A stretch of DNA of 58,158 bases from Treponema sp. UBA7570 (GTDB taxonomy: Bacteria > Spirochaetota > Spirochaetia > Treponematales > Treponemataceae). The stretch covers positions 51,106 through 109,263 of the forward strand of contig DLLE01000056.1 of assembly GCA_002477955.1 (NCBI GenBank), given 5' to 3'. Below, in pieces: positions 34,168 to 43,082 of this stretch (within the stretch, counting starts at the first letter, position 1; the number at the start of each line of letters is the position of its first letter). Below the pieces are notes generated by a model that was not told the DNA's origin, ran no database searches, and saw only the letters and a program-made list of their open reading frames with translations. Made by a program: the position numbers and the translations under genes.

Positions 34168-34225
34168 CCTTGCAAAGACGAATTTACACTATTTTATTGA
34201 TTTTTTGTAAACCGCCTTTGCAAGG
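34168..34225. repeat. Long hairpin between convergent genes
   Basis: CCTTGCAAAG (34168-34177) pairs with CTTTGCAAGG (34216-34225), with TTTAC/GTAAA inside. There is no strong T-run on either side. It may act as a bidirectional transcript end or protect 3' ends. Confidence 0.6.
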
Positions 34226-34248
34226 AATCTGCGGCAAATCTTTTAATA

Positions 34249-35529
34249 TTACGGGAATGTGATTCTTACGCTCTGAATCCGATGGCGGGTTTGGTCTTCT
34301 ACCTTGAACAAAACTCCGTCACGGCGAATTGTTTCGCCTGCTTCCGGAATTGCATCAAACTGTTCCAAAAGCCAGCCGGCAAGAGTGTCGTAATCATCGC
34401 TTACAAGCTCAAGCTTTAAAAGTTCATTTACATCGTCAATTTTCATATCGCCAGGAACCAAAAATTCTTTTGAAGTAACAGGAACTATCAAGGTTTCTGG
34501 AGGAATATCTGACTGTTCTCCGTGCACGCTGTGTCCAAAAACCGCGCGCATAATGTCGTCCATCGTTACAATTCCGATATTTGAACCGTTTTCGTCAACA
34601 GCAACTGCAAAATTTATGTTTTCCTTTCTAAATTTTTGCAAAAGCTCTGTCGCTGTAATCGTTTCTGGAATAAAAAGCGCCGGACGCATACATCTTGCCG
34701 CCAGATTTTTAGATTCCTTTATAACTCTTCCCGCCAAAAGCACATTTTTGTAATAAAGAACACCAAGAACATCCTCAAAGGAACCTCGGCAAACAGGAAG
34801 CCGGCTATAGCCAGTTTTTGCAAAAATGTCGGCAATTTCAACATACGAGGCATTTTCCGGCACAAACTGAACCTGACTTTTATGGCGCATAATATCGTGA
34901 ACTTTCAAATCCGTAAATTCAAAAATTTTATACAACATTCGCTTTTCGCTGTTTTCCAAAGTTCCTTCGTTTGCACCAACTGCAATCAGCGATTTTAACT
35001 CGTCTTCAGTTATAAGTTCCCGGCCTTCGTGAATAAAACTTGTGAGAATTTCCGTAATAAAATCTGTAATTTTAGAAAAAAGCCAGACAATCGGAAACAA
35101 AAGTTTTTCTAAAAAAATCAGCGGAGAAGCAAAAATACTTGCCATCTGGACTGGATAAACAGCAGCGACAGTTTTTGGCATAATTTCTCCAAAAACAATC
35201 AAAACAAACGAAATAATGATTGTTGCATAGGTCGAGCCTGAATTTCCTGCAATTTTAATCGCAATCATTGCGGCAAGACCGGAAGCCAGAGAAGTTACAA
35301 AATTGATTCCAATCAAAATCAGCGACAAAAGGCGGTTTGTATCTTTTTTTAAAAATTGAATTTTTTTGGCCGGCGTATTTTTTTTATCGCCATCTTTTTT
35401 TATCATCTGATGCAAGGTTACACGGGTAATCGACAAAAAAGCCGTTTCGCTCGCAGCAAAAAAAGCAACAATCAAAACCAGCAAAATGTCGGCAAGAATC
35501 GGAAGAATTATTTCGACAAAAATTTTCAT
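34249..35529 (-). CDS. CNNM/CorC-type membrane protein with CBS pair (paralogue 2)
   Basis: Four membrane helices of the DUF21/CNNM domain (about 1-140, SETAFLSITRVTL near the start) are followed by a tandem CBS pair (about 210-330; DVLGVLYYKNVL and IGIVTMDDIMRAVFG) and a CorC_HlyC domain at the end (LVSDDYDTLAGWLLEQF). Members export or sense magnesium or cobalt; the older name hemolysin C is misleading. The start at 35529 overlaps the stop of the next upstream gene in TAATG with GGAGG inside that gene, so the pair is coupled. It has 426 residues, typical length. Confidence 0.85.
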   Translation of the reverse strand: MKIFVEIILPILADILLVLIVAFFAASETAFLSITRVTLHQMIKKDGDKKNTPAKKIQFLKKDTNRLLSLILIGINFVTSLASGLAAMIAIKIAGNSGSTYATIIISFVLIVFGEIMPKTVAAVYPVQMASIFASPLIFLEKLLFPIVWLFSKITDFITEILTSFIHEGRELITEDELKSLIAVGANEGTLENSEKRMLYKIFEFTDLKVHDIMRHKSQVQFVPENASYVEIADIFAKTGYSRLPVCRGSFEDVLGVLYYKNVLLAGRVIKESKNLAARCMRPALFIPETITATELLQKFRKENINFAVAVDENGSNIGIVTMDDIMRAVFGHSVHGEQSDIPPETLIVPVTSKEFLVPGDMKIDDVNELLKLELVSDDYDTLAGWLLEQFDAIPEAGETIRRDGVLFKVEDQTRHRIQSVRITFP

Positions 35530-36812
35530 TATTCTTCGCCTCCAGGAATTCTTGTGCAATGAACGCTTGCAATTCTGAGCCTGTCCATTGAGCTCACTTC
35601 AAAACGATATTCGCCCACTTCAATAAATTCGCCGGGAACAGGAATGTGTCCTAAAACTTCGCAAATGTAACCGCCAATTGTTTCGTTGTCGCGGCTCTCA
35701 AGCTTTAAGTGGAGTTCGTCCGCCAAATCAATAAGCCGAGCGCTTCCATCGAGCAAATTGTCGTCAGGATTTTTTATATGGACAGAAGTCGAGTCGCCTG
35801 CCTTTTGAAAATCGTCCGCAATTGCACCAAAAATTTCACGTTCAATGTCTTCTGTCGTCAAAATTCCGTCAGTTCCAGAATATTCATCAATTACAACAGC
35901 AAAACTTTGCTTATTTTTACGCATCATCTCCTGAATCGAAGACATTTTTGTAGTTCCAGGAATAAAAAGCGGAGGACGCATCAGCTTCTCGACAGAAAAA
36001 TCTTCCTTTGCGCCTCTAAAAAACAGCAAGTCTTTTACATAAAGCACACCAAGAATATTGTCAATTCCGTCTTCGGCATAAACTGGAAAACGGCTGATTC
36101 TCGTTCGTTCAGAAAGTTGAATTATATCGCGGTAAGAAGCCTTTGCTTCAATTCCAATTACATCGCAACGAGGAACCATAATATCGGTGGCATTCAAATC
36201 GGTGAACTTAAAAACGCGGTTCATCATATTTTTTTCGCCATTTTCAAGGACACCTTCTTCGCCGCCAACATCAATAAAAGTTTTGATTTCCTCTTCGGTA
36301 AAAGTCGCCTGTTTCTTTTTGGTGGAAATTCCAAAAATTTTCAAAAAAAGTCTGGAAATTGAAGTAAAAATTATTACAAAAGGACGCAAAAAATAAAAGA
36401 AAAACCAGACAAACCGGCTCAAGAAAAAAGACGATTTTTCTGGATAACGCGTAGTCAAACTTTTTGGGGTAATTTCTCCAAAAATCAAAAGCAAAACAGT
36501 CGAAATTGAAGTGGCAATTCCAAGACCAGCCGCTCCAAAAAGTTTTAAAAATATTGAAGTTAAAACAACGGACAGCGTAACATTTACAATTTCGTTTCCG
36601 ACCAAAAGCATATTTAAAAGTTCTTCCTTGCGTTCAAGCAGTTTTCCAGCCCGAATAGCGCGTTTATCACCTTTTTCACGCAAAAAATGAACGCGAAGCT
36701 TGTTGAGTCCGAGAAATGCGCTTTCTGAAGCCGAAAAAAGCGACGAAAGCACAATGCAAGTAATCGCAACCAATAAAAGAATAATTAAATTATCCGAGGG
36801 GTAGCCGTCCAT
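35529..36812 (-). CDS. CNNM/CorC-type membrane protein with CBS pair (paralogue 1)
   Basis: It has the same architecture as the downstream paralogue: a DUF21 membrane domain (ASESAFLGLNKLRVHFLREKG), a CBS pair (DGIDNILGVLYVKDLLF and SGTDGILTTEDIEREIFG) and a C-terminal CorC_HlyC domain (ETIGGYICEVLG). The two share about the same length (427 and 426) and probably form hetero- or homodimers. Conserved polar residues for metal binding cannot be assigned by eye. It follows the thioredoxin-like lipoprotein gene by 3 nt, so three genes make one operon. Confidence 0.85.
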   Translation of the reverse strand: MDGYPSDNLIILLLVAITCIVLSSLFSASESAFLGLNKLRVHFLREKGDKRAIRAGKLLERKEELLNMLLVGNEIVNVTLSVVLTSIFLKLFGAAGLGIATSISTVLLLIFGEITPKSLTTRYPEKSSFFLSRFVWFFFYFLRPFVIIFTSISRLFLKIFGISTKKKQATFTEEEIKTFIDVGGEEGVLENGEKNMMNRVFKFTDLNATDIMVPRCDVIGIEAKASYRDIIQLSERTRISRFPVYAEDGIDNILGVLYVKDLLFFRGAKEDFSVEKLMRPPLFIPGTTKMSSIQEMMRKNKQSFAVVIDEYSGTDGILTTEDIEREIFGAIADDFQKAGDSTSVHIKNPDDNLLDGSARLIDLADELHLKLESRDNETIGGYICEVLGHIPVPGEFIEVGEYRFEVSSMDRLRIASVHCTRIPGGEE

Positions 36813-36815
36813 ATT

Positions 36816-37883
36816 TTAATTCTCCGCAGAATCTTTAGCTTCCGGCGCATGTGCGTCTGCAGAAGGCTCTGCATTTTCACCATATTTTTCTTCCATCATT
36901 CGCATCATGCTCAAAATTGACTCTGCATATTCCGAATCCGGAGCCACATCGTAAGCTTTCTGCAAATAATCTTTAACTTTTGCAGCGTCGTCCGTTCCGC
37001 TCGAAGCAAAAAGGTATGCCGCTGTATAAAGACACTGCTGTTTCTGCTCTGGTTCCAAAAATTTGCTCTTTGCAGCCGTTGCAAATTCTTCACTTGCAGC
37101 CAGAGGATCCTGGTCAAGATAATGCTGAACAGCGTTTGAATTTGCCAATGCAACGACATAGCTTCCAACCATTCCAGTCGAATTTTTTTTGTCGAGCTTA
37201 ATATAATCCGAGCAAAAATCAGCAAGCAGATAGCGCAACTGAGGGTCAGTTTTTTCAAAAAGACGGTTGATTGCAGCCAGCCTGTCTTCTGTTTTTCCAG
37301 AACGAGCCGCAGAAATCGTGTTTTCGTATTCAGCAATTTCTTCAACAAGCGGATTATAACCGGCAAAAAAATCTTCAACAGATTCAGGTTTATTTTCAAA
37401 AACCATCTGCTTAATTACATAGCCTTCTTTTGTCAAAAGATAATAAGAAGGAGTTACCTGAATATTGTAAAGTCCGGCATCGCGCATATTTTCTTCGAGT
37501 TTGACCCAAAGTTTAGCAGCCTCGGCTTTTTCTTCTTCAGAAGCTGTCGGTTCAGCAGCAGCCTTGTCAAAAAGCGAATTTGAAAAATCCAAATTAACAA
37601 GAACATAATTTTTTGTCATTTCAGAAATAAAACCGTCGCGGTTGAAAATCTTTTCTTTAAGCTCAGCGCTCGATTTATCCTGATCATCGCCCGAAAAAAG
37701 CAAGAAGATTTTTTTATTTTCTTTAGAGGCCGCGGCTTTTCCGTCAATCAAATTGTCAACCCAAGTCGACGAGTCAATATTTTCTGAAGGCTTGCGAGCC
37801 TGAGTTTCTTCTTTTTTTGAACATCCGGCAAAAATAACCGAACTCATCAAAAGAACAGCAAAAAGTTTCAAATTTTTTTTCAT
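36816..37883 (-). CDS. Lipoprotein with a thioredoxin-like fold and helical repeats
   Basis: The lipobox is SSVIFAGC. Residues about 40-150 follow a thioredoxin-like layout (AASKENKKIFLLFSGDDQDK, then YVLVNLDFSN and IQVTPSYYLLTKEGYVI with the cis-proline region) but the CxxC active site is absent (SGDDQDKS instead). Residues about 170-340 are helical, TPR-like. This resembles periplasmic thioredoxin-related proteins of unknown role rather than an active oxidoreductase. It leads the operon with the two CNNM proteins, which suggests a shared envelope function but does not prove it. Confidence 0.7.
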   Translation of the reverse strand: MKKNLKLFAVLLMSSVIFAGCSKKEETQARKPSENIDSSTWVDNLIDGKAAASKENKKIFLLFSGDDQDKSSAELKEKIFNRDGFISEMTKNYVLVNLDFSNSLFDKAAAEPTASEEEKAEAAKLWVKLEENMRDAGLYNIQVTPSYYLLTKEGYVIKQMVFENKPESVEDFFAGYNPLVEEIAEYENTISAARSGKTEDRLAAINRLFEKTDPQLRYLLADFCSDYIKLDKKNSTGMVGSYVVALANSNAVQHYLDQDPLAASEEFATAAKSKFLEPEQKQQCLYTAAYLFASSGTDDAAKVKDYLQKAYDVAPDSEYAESILSMMRMMEEKYGENAEPSADAHAPEAKDSAEN

Positions 37884-37910
37884 TTTAAATTCCTAAATTT
37901 TAAAATTTGG

Positions 37911-38107
37911 GGCTTTCCCGCTCGCGCGGGCCGGGCTTTCCGTGGCTACGGCATTCGCCTACGGTGGCTGTCAAAGCAGCCACTTCCACCACTCCAATCC
38001 CTAAGCCGAAGGCTTAGGTCGTGTGCTTTAACACACACTATAATCACGAGTTTTGCGTCAGCAAAAGTCGCAGCGTGCTTGCACGCAAAAATCCCTAAAC
38101 CGAAGGC
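37911..38107. repeat. Dispersed GC-rich intergenic repeat, long copy with extra hairpins
   Basis: The order is GGGGCTTTCCCGCTCGCGCG (hairpin), CCGGGCTTTCC, a GGCTACGGCATTCGCC block with the ACGGTGGCTG arm, and CACTCCAATCCCTAAGCC. The reverse complement of copy 1 shows the same order. The distal part adds small stems (AAGCCGAAGGCTTA, GTGTGCTTTAACACAC and GCGTGCTTGCACGC). The gap contains no open frame of interest. Confidence 0.65.
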
Positions 38108-41100
38108 TTAATTAAAGTATCTTACACCTGCAGCAAAAATATTCTGGCAAGAAGAAGATCCATCGTCTTCACCAGCAATATTTTTAATCAAATCATTGCT
38201 AAATCCACCGATTCCAACAGTGCGTTCAGAATGTCCCATCTTTCCGAGAACATGTCCGTCCGGACTTGTAAGGCCTTCGATTGCAAATGCTGAGCCGTTT
38301 GGATTATCCGGTTCACTCACAGCAGGAATTCCATTTTCGTCACAATACTGTGTAAATACCTGGCCGTTTCTGAACATTTTTTCTGCAAATTCTTCAGACA
38401 TAATAATACGTCCTTCACCGTGGCTTACTGGAACATAGTGCGGGCGAGTGTCCAAAACAGTTTTGTCCAAAGCCCATGGAGAAGAAGCGCTTACCATTGT
38501 CGTTCTGACAACGCGGCTTATGTGACGGTGAATATTATTGTAAGTAAGTGTCGGATTTTCGGCTGCCGGCTCAACAATTTTTCCAAAAGGAACAAGTCCC
38601 GTCTTAATCAAAGCCTGGAAACCGTTGCAAATTCCAAGAATCAAGCCATTCTTCTTTTCAAGATGGTCTGTAATTGCCTGCGCAATATTTGCCTCCCGAA
38701 TAACGTTTGCAATAAATTTGCCTGAACCGTCAGGTTCATCGCCAGCGGAGAAACCGCCTGCAAACGCAACAATCTGTGCGCCAGAAATTTCTTTTTGCAA
38801 TCCAACAAGAGATTCTTCCAAGTCTTTTGAAGTTCTGTTGCGGAAAACAAAGATTTTTGAATCTGCTCCAGCCAAATTAAAAGCACGAGCCATGTCATAT
38901 TCGCAGTTTGTACCCGGGAAAACAGGAACAATTACGCGAGGCTTAGCTTTTGCCTTGTCGAGAACTGTAAAGGCAGAAACTTTTGCACGGGCTTCTTCGA
39001 GAGAAGAGTGCTTTTCAACTGCCCATTCAGGAAGTTTTTCAGCAGGTTTTGCAGAAGAAACTGGCGGGAATACTTTTGCAAGAGTTTTATCCCAAGCCCC
39101 GTAAAGCTCATCAAGCGAAATTTCTGTAAGAGGAAGAGGATTAAGTCCTTCCATTGCAACGCTGATAACCGGATCTTTTTGAGTATTTCCGATTCTAATT
39201 ACAGTCGTATTTACAAATTCGTTGTTCTCGAATTTGTCATCATCAGTTTCTACAATAATCGAACCATAGAGCGGAGTAAACAAGTCTGCAATCGTATTAT
39301 TTACATTGCGATGGAATCCAATTGCAGTAGCGCTTGAAGGAATTGCAGTCAGCTGAACACCAATCTTGTTTCCAAAAGACATTTTTGTGATTGCCTCTGC
39401 GATTCCGCCCGCTCCGACCGGATACATCGCAAGAATTTTTCCGGCTTTGTTCGCCTCATAAAGCGCGTCTGAATTCTTCTTGAAAACTTCCCAGTCTGGC
39501 GCAAGCTCAGCAGAATATGGAACCTGAACGAGATAAATATAACTTCCAGATTTTTTGAATGAGCCTGACTGAACGTTTTTTGCCTCATCGTGAGCGACTG
39601 CGAAAGAAACGAGAGTGTGGGGAACATTCATATGCTCGAAAGTTCCAGACATTGAGTCTTTTCCGCCGATTGAAGCGCAGCCCATTGATTTTTGCGCATC
39701 AACAGAGCCGAGCAAAGCCGCCGCCGGATAGCCCCAAGTTTTCTCGTCAACTGTGCGTCCGAAGAATTCCTGATAGCTCATGCGGCTTGTAGTCGCTTTT
39801 CCGCCGATACAAGTGATTTTTGCAAGAGAAGACAAAACCGCTGTCTGCGCGCCGTGCCACGGAGACCATTCAGCAACGCGCGGATCGTAGCCGTAAGACA
39901 TAAGGCTGACAGTTGAAGTCTCGCGTGGAGAAACCACTGGAATTTTTGCCGACATCGCACATTCTGGAGTTCCCTGATATTTTCCGCCGAACGGGAACAA
40001 GACAGTTGAAGAGCCGATTGAGCCGTCAAAGCGTTCCTGAAGTCCGCGCTGAGAGCAGCATGCGAGGTCTGAGATGTTTGCGACAAAAGCGTTTTTAATC
40101 TGCTCTTTTGTAGGCTCGCTTTCGCCGCTTTCTCCTGTCGCAGAGGCGCAGTCGCCGAGCGCTTTTTTTACGCTTTCAAGCGGCTGGACAAGAGGAGATT
40201 TTCTGTTTTCAGCAGGACTTTCAATCTCTGCCTTTGCGTAATGAGGAGCTCCAGCCGAGTCCAAGAATGAGCGGTCAATGTCAACAATCGTCTTTCCGCG
40301 CCACTTCATTGTGAGCTTATTTTTATCAGTAACAGTTGCGACAACAACCGCATTCAAGTTTTCGTCGTTGCAGAATTTTATGAATTTCTCAACATCGCCG
40401 GCACGAACAACAACCGCCATTCGCTCCTGGCTTTCAGAAATTGCAAGCTCTGTTCCATTCAAGCCTTCGTATTTTTTTGGAACAGCGTCAAGATTGATGT
40501 CGAGTCCAGGGGCAAGCTCGCCTACAGCAACAGAAACTCCGCCTGCGCCAAAGTCGTTTGAACGGCGAATCATATGGCTTACTTCTGGATTTCTGAAAAG
40601 ACGCTGGATTTTTCTTTCCTCAACGGCGTTTCCTTTCTGAACTTCCGCAGCCGCAGTCGTTACGGATTTTTCCGTATGGACTTTAGAAGAGCCTGTCGCT
40701 CCTCCTATTCCATCGCGTCCGGTTCCGCCTCCAAGCAATATGATAATGTCGCCAGCTTCTGGAGTCTCGCGCATTACTGTTGAATAAGGGCTTGCCGCGA
40801 TTACAGCTCCAAGCTCCATTCTCTTTGCCACAAACCCTGGATGATAGAATTCTGTAACCTGTCCAGTTGTCAATCCAATCTGATTTCCGTAAGAAGAGAA
40901 CCCCTGTGCAGCCTCGCGGCAGAGCTTAAGCTGAGGCAGTTTTCCGTGGAGAGTCTCGCTCATCGGAACAGTCGGGTCGCTTGCTCCTGTAACGCGCATT
41001 GACTGATAAACCCAGCTTCGTCCTGAAAGCGGGTCTCTGATTGCGCCTCCGATACAAGTTGCCGCGCCTCCGAAAGGCTCGATTTCTGTCGGATGGTTGT

Positions 41101-42133
41101 GTGTTTCGTTTTTGAACTGCAAAAGCCACTGCTCAACTTCGTCCTTTCCCTCTGGATAAGGATTTCCGTCCTTGTCTGTCGTGTAATGAACATCGATGAA
41201 GATAGAGCACGCGTTGTTTTCCTCGCTTACTTCCATGTCGTCGAGCATTCCGTGCTTTCGAAGATATTTTCCGCCGATTGTCGCCATGTCCATCAAAGTG
41301 AGCGGCTTGTCCTTGCGGTTCGCGTAAAGGTCTGTGTGAAGAGCCTTGTAGTTTTCAAGAGACTGCTTGAAAAGCTTGGCATAAGGACCCTTGTCGATTT
41401 TTATGTCTTTAAGAACTGTGTTGAACGTTGTGTGGCGGCAGTGGTCAGACCAGTAAGTGTCAAGAACGCGGATTTCAGTCTCGGTCGGGTCGCGCTCGAT
41501 TGACTTGAAATATTTCTGCAGGAACTGGATGTCAGGCAAGTCCATCGCCAAACCCATCTTTGAAATATATTCACTAAGCTCTTTTTTGCCAAACTTGTTG
41601 AATCCTTCAACAACAGGAACGTCTCCCGGCTCGGCAGCTTTTATTTCCAAAGTCTCAGGAATTTTTGAGTCTGTGAGACGCGAGTCAACAGGATTTATAA
41701 GATAATGCTGAATTTTCTGAATCTCGTCAGCACCAATGCTTCCAGACAAAACAACCATTTTTGCGCATCGAACACGCGGAGGAAGAGAGCAAACTTTTGC
41801 AGAATTCTTCATAGACTCGCGCAAAAGCGAAAGACACTGCTCGGCAGAATCAGCTCGCTGGTCATACTGTCCAGGCAAATATTCCCACACAATAACCGTG
41901 TCTTTTTCATCAATCTTAACTTCTTCATAAGCCACACTGTCGCTCTGAGGCTCAGAAAAAATTCTCGATGCGGCCATCTTAGACACTTCTTCCGAAGTGT
42001 TTTCAATGTCGTAGCGGTTAAAGTAACGCACTCCCTTTACAGAGGAAATGCCCAAAAATCCATTGATCTCCGATAAAATGCTCTGAGCTTCACTCTGAAA
42101 GCCAGGCTTGCGTTCTACATAAATACGAAACAT
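38108..42133 (-). CDS. purL: Phosphoribosylformylglycinamidine synthase, single-chain clade II PurL
   Basis: The enzyme converts FGAR to FGAM in purine synthesis, using glutamine. The start MFRIYVERKPGFQSEA and the order linker, PurM-like synthase and glutamine amidotransferase fit the clade II long form (about 1240 residues in clostridia); 1341 residues is slightly longer. The amidotransferase has FPGTNCEYD, nucleophile GICNGFQALIKTGL and the His-x-Glu region SHGEGRI. The synthase part contains NETHNHPTEIEPFGGAATC. The start follows a TTGAAT-N17-TAAAAT promoter by 6 nt. Residues about 160-830 are coded by visibly more G+C-rich DNA than both ends and neighbouring genes. Confidence 0.95.
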   Translation of the reverse strand: MFRIYVERKPGFQSEAQSILSEINGFLGISSVKGVRYFNRYDIENTSEEVSKMAASRIFSEPQSDSVAYEEVKIDEKDTVIVWEYLPGQYDQRADSAEQCLSLLRESMKNSAKVCSLPPRVRCAKMVVLSGSIGADEIQKIQHYLINPVDSRLTDSKIPETLEIKAAEPGDVPVVEGFNKFGKKELSEYISKMGLAMDLPDIQFLQKYFKSIERDPTETEIRVLDTYWSDHCRHTTFNTVLKDIKIDKGPYAKLFKQSLENYKALHTDLYANRKDKPLTLMDMATIGGKYLRKHGMLDDMEVSEENNACSIFIDVHYTTDKDGNPYPEGKDEVEQWLLQFKNETHNHPTEIEPFGGAATCIGGAIRDPLSGRSWVYQSMRVTGASDPTVPMSETLHGKLPQLKLCREAAQGFSSYGNQIGLTTGQVTEFYHPGFVAKRMELGAVIAASPYSTVMRETPEAGDIIILLGGGTGRDGIGGATGSSKVHTEKSVTTAAAEVQKGNAVEERKIQRLFRNPEVSHMIRRSNDFGAGGVSVAVGELAPGLDINLDAVPKKYEGLNGTELAISESQERMAVVVRAGDVEKFIKFCNDENLNAVVVATVTDKNKLTMKWRGKTIVDIDRSFLDSAGAPHYAKAEIESPAENRKSPLVQPLESVKKALGDCASATGESGESEPTKEQIKNAFVANISDLACCSQRGLQERFDGSIGSSTVLFPFGGKYQGTPECAMSAKIPVVSPRETSTVSLMSYGYDPRVAEWSPWHGAQTAVLSSLAKITCIGGKATTSRMSYQEFFGRTVDEKTWGYPAAALLGSVDAQKSMGCASIGGKDSMSGTFEHMNVPHTLVSFAVAHDEAKNVQSGSFKKSGSYIYLVQVPYSAELAPDWEVFKKNSDALYEANKAGKILAMYPVGAGGIAEAITKMSFGNKIGVQLTAIPSSATAIGFHRNVNNTIADLFTPLYGSIIVETDDDKFENNEFVNTTVIRIGNTQKDPVISVAMEGLNPLPLTEISLDELYGAWDKTLAKVFPPVSSAKPAEKLPEWAVEKHSSLEEARAKVSAFTVLDKAKAKPRVIVPVFPGTNCEYDMARAFNLAGADSKIFVFRNRTSKDLEESLVGLQKEISGAQIVAFAGGFSAGDEPDGSGKFIANVIREANIAQAITDHLEKKNGLILGICNGFQALIKTGLVPFGKIVEPAAENPTLTYNNIHRHISRVVRTTMVSASSPWALDKTVLDTRPHYVPVSHGEGRIIMSEEFAEKMFRNGQVFTQYCDENGIPAVSEPDNPNGSAFAIEGLTSPDGHVLGKMGHSERTVGIGGFSNDLIKNIAGEDDGSSSCQNIFAAGVRYFN

Positions 42134-42139
42134 TCTACT

Positions 42140-42168
42140 ATTTTAATGAGAAAGACCTCTTAATTCAA
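42140..42168 (-). promoter_or_regulatory. Promoter of purL, predicted leaderless
   Basis: On the minus strand TTGAAT (42163-42168) and TAAAAT (42140-42145) are 17 nt apart and the ATG begins 6 nt later. No purine operator is recognised. Confidence 0.7.
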
Positions 42169-42241
42169 CATCGAACGGCATTGTAAAAACTTCAATAAAA
42201 CGCATTTTCCAAATTCAATTTATAACCACAAAAATTTCTTG

Positions 42242-42270
42242 TTGTCCACAGCCTGTCTTTTCACTAAAAT
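42242..42270 (+). promoter_or_regulatory. Promoter of proB, predicted leaderless
   Basis: TTGTCC (42242-42247) and TAAAAT (42265-42270) are 17 nt apart and the ATG begins 6 nt later. It is divergent from the purL promoter, with about 73 nt between the two -35 boxes. Confidence 0.7.
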
Positions 42271-42276
42271 ACTGCT

Positions 42277-43071
42277 ATGAATATTCAGGACGCAATAAAA
42301 TCTTCTCGCAAAATCGTTATAAAAATCGGTTCAAACACACTTGCATTGCCGGATGGAACACAAAATACGCAATTTATGGCTTCGTTTGCAAAACAGTGCA
42401 AAAATTTAATCGATCAGGGAAAACAACTCGTCATAGTTTCTTCAGGAGCGCAGGTTTCCGGGGTTTCGACACTAAAAGAATGGGCACGCAAAAAAGACCT
42501 GCATTTTCGGCAGGCATTGTGCGCAATCGGTCAGGTAGAACTTATGGCTCAATGGCGCAAAGCGTTCAACGAACAAGGACTTCACATCGGACAGATTCTT
42601 TTGACAAAAGAAGATTTTGAAGACAACAACCGCTCACTGAATATCCGCAACACGCTTTTTACACTTGCAGACGAAGGCGTTGTTCCAATCATCAACGAAA
42701 ACGACTCCGTTTCTACGCTCGAATTTTCAATCGGCGACAACGACAACCTTGCGGCGCTCACATCAATTCTCTGGAGCGCAGACCTTCTAATTCTTTTTAG
42801 CGACATCGACGGAATTTTTACAGACAATCCAAAAGTAAACAAGAACGCAAAACTCGTAGAAGTCGTAAAGTCAATTCCAGAATTGCGAAAAACAATTCAC
42901 ATTGGCGGCACAAACAATTTTGGAACAGGCGGAATCGAAACAAAAATTCAGGCGGCAGAAAAAACAACAGTCTACGGAATTCCAATGCTGCTGGCAAACG
43001 GCGGAAAAGAAAATATTCTGGATAAACTCAACGACGGCACAGAAAAAGGCAGCCTTTTCCTGGCAGAATAA
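42277..43071 (+). CDS. proB: Glutamate 5-kinase (kinase domain only)
   Basis: ProB phosphorylates glutamate in the first step of proline synthesis. Amino-acid-kinase blocks are KIVIKIGSNTL at the start, VSSGAQVSG, GDNDNLAAL and GTGGIETKIQAAEK. At 264 residues it lacks the C-terminal PUA domain of E. coli ProB (367 residues), as in other short forms. The feedback site in the kinase domain may still act. proC follows 11 nt later. proA is not in the window. Confidence 0.93.
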   Translation: MNIQDAIKSSRKIVIKIGSNTLALPDGTQNTQFMASFAKQCKNLIDQGKQLVIVSSGAQVSGVSTLKEWARKKDLHFRQALCAIGQVELMAQWRKAFNEQGLHIGQILLTKEDFEDNNRSLNIRNTLFTLADEGVVPIINENDSVSTLEFSIGDNDNLAALTSILWSADLLILFSDIDGIFTDNPKVNKNAKLVEVVKSIPELRKTIHIGGTNNFGTGGIETKIQAAEKTTVYGIPMLLANGGKENILDKLNDGTEKGSLFLAE

Positions 43072-43082
43072 AGAGGAAAAAT

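Noticed and set aside
34249..36812. Hemolysin genes
   Set aside because: The old hemolysin C name is based on weak evidence; the DUF21-CBS-CorC architecture points to metal-ion transport.
38196..42076. Numerous plus-strand frames opposite purL
   Set aside because: PurL is intact and recognisable over its whole length; the opposing frames lack starts with ribosome sites and domain features.
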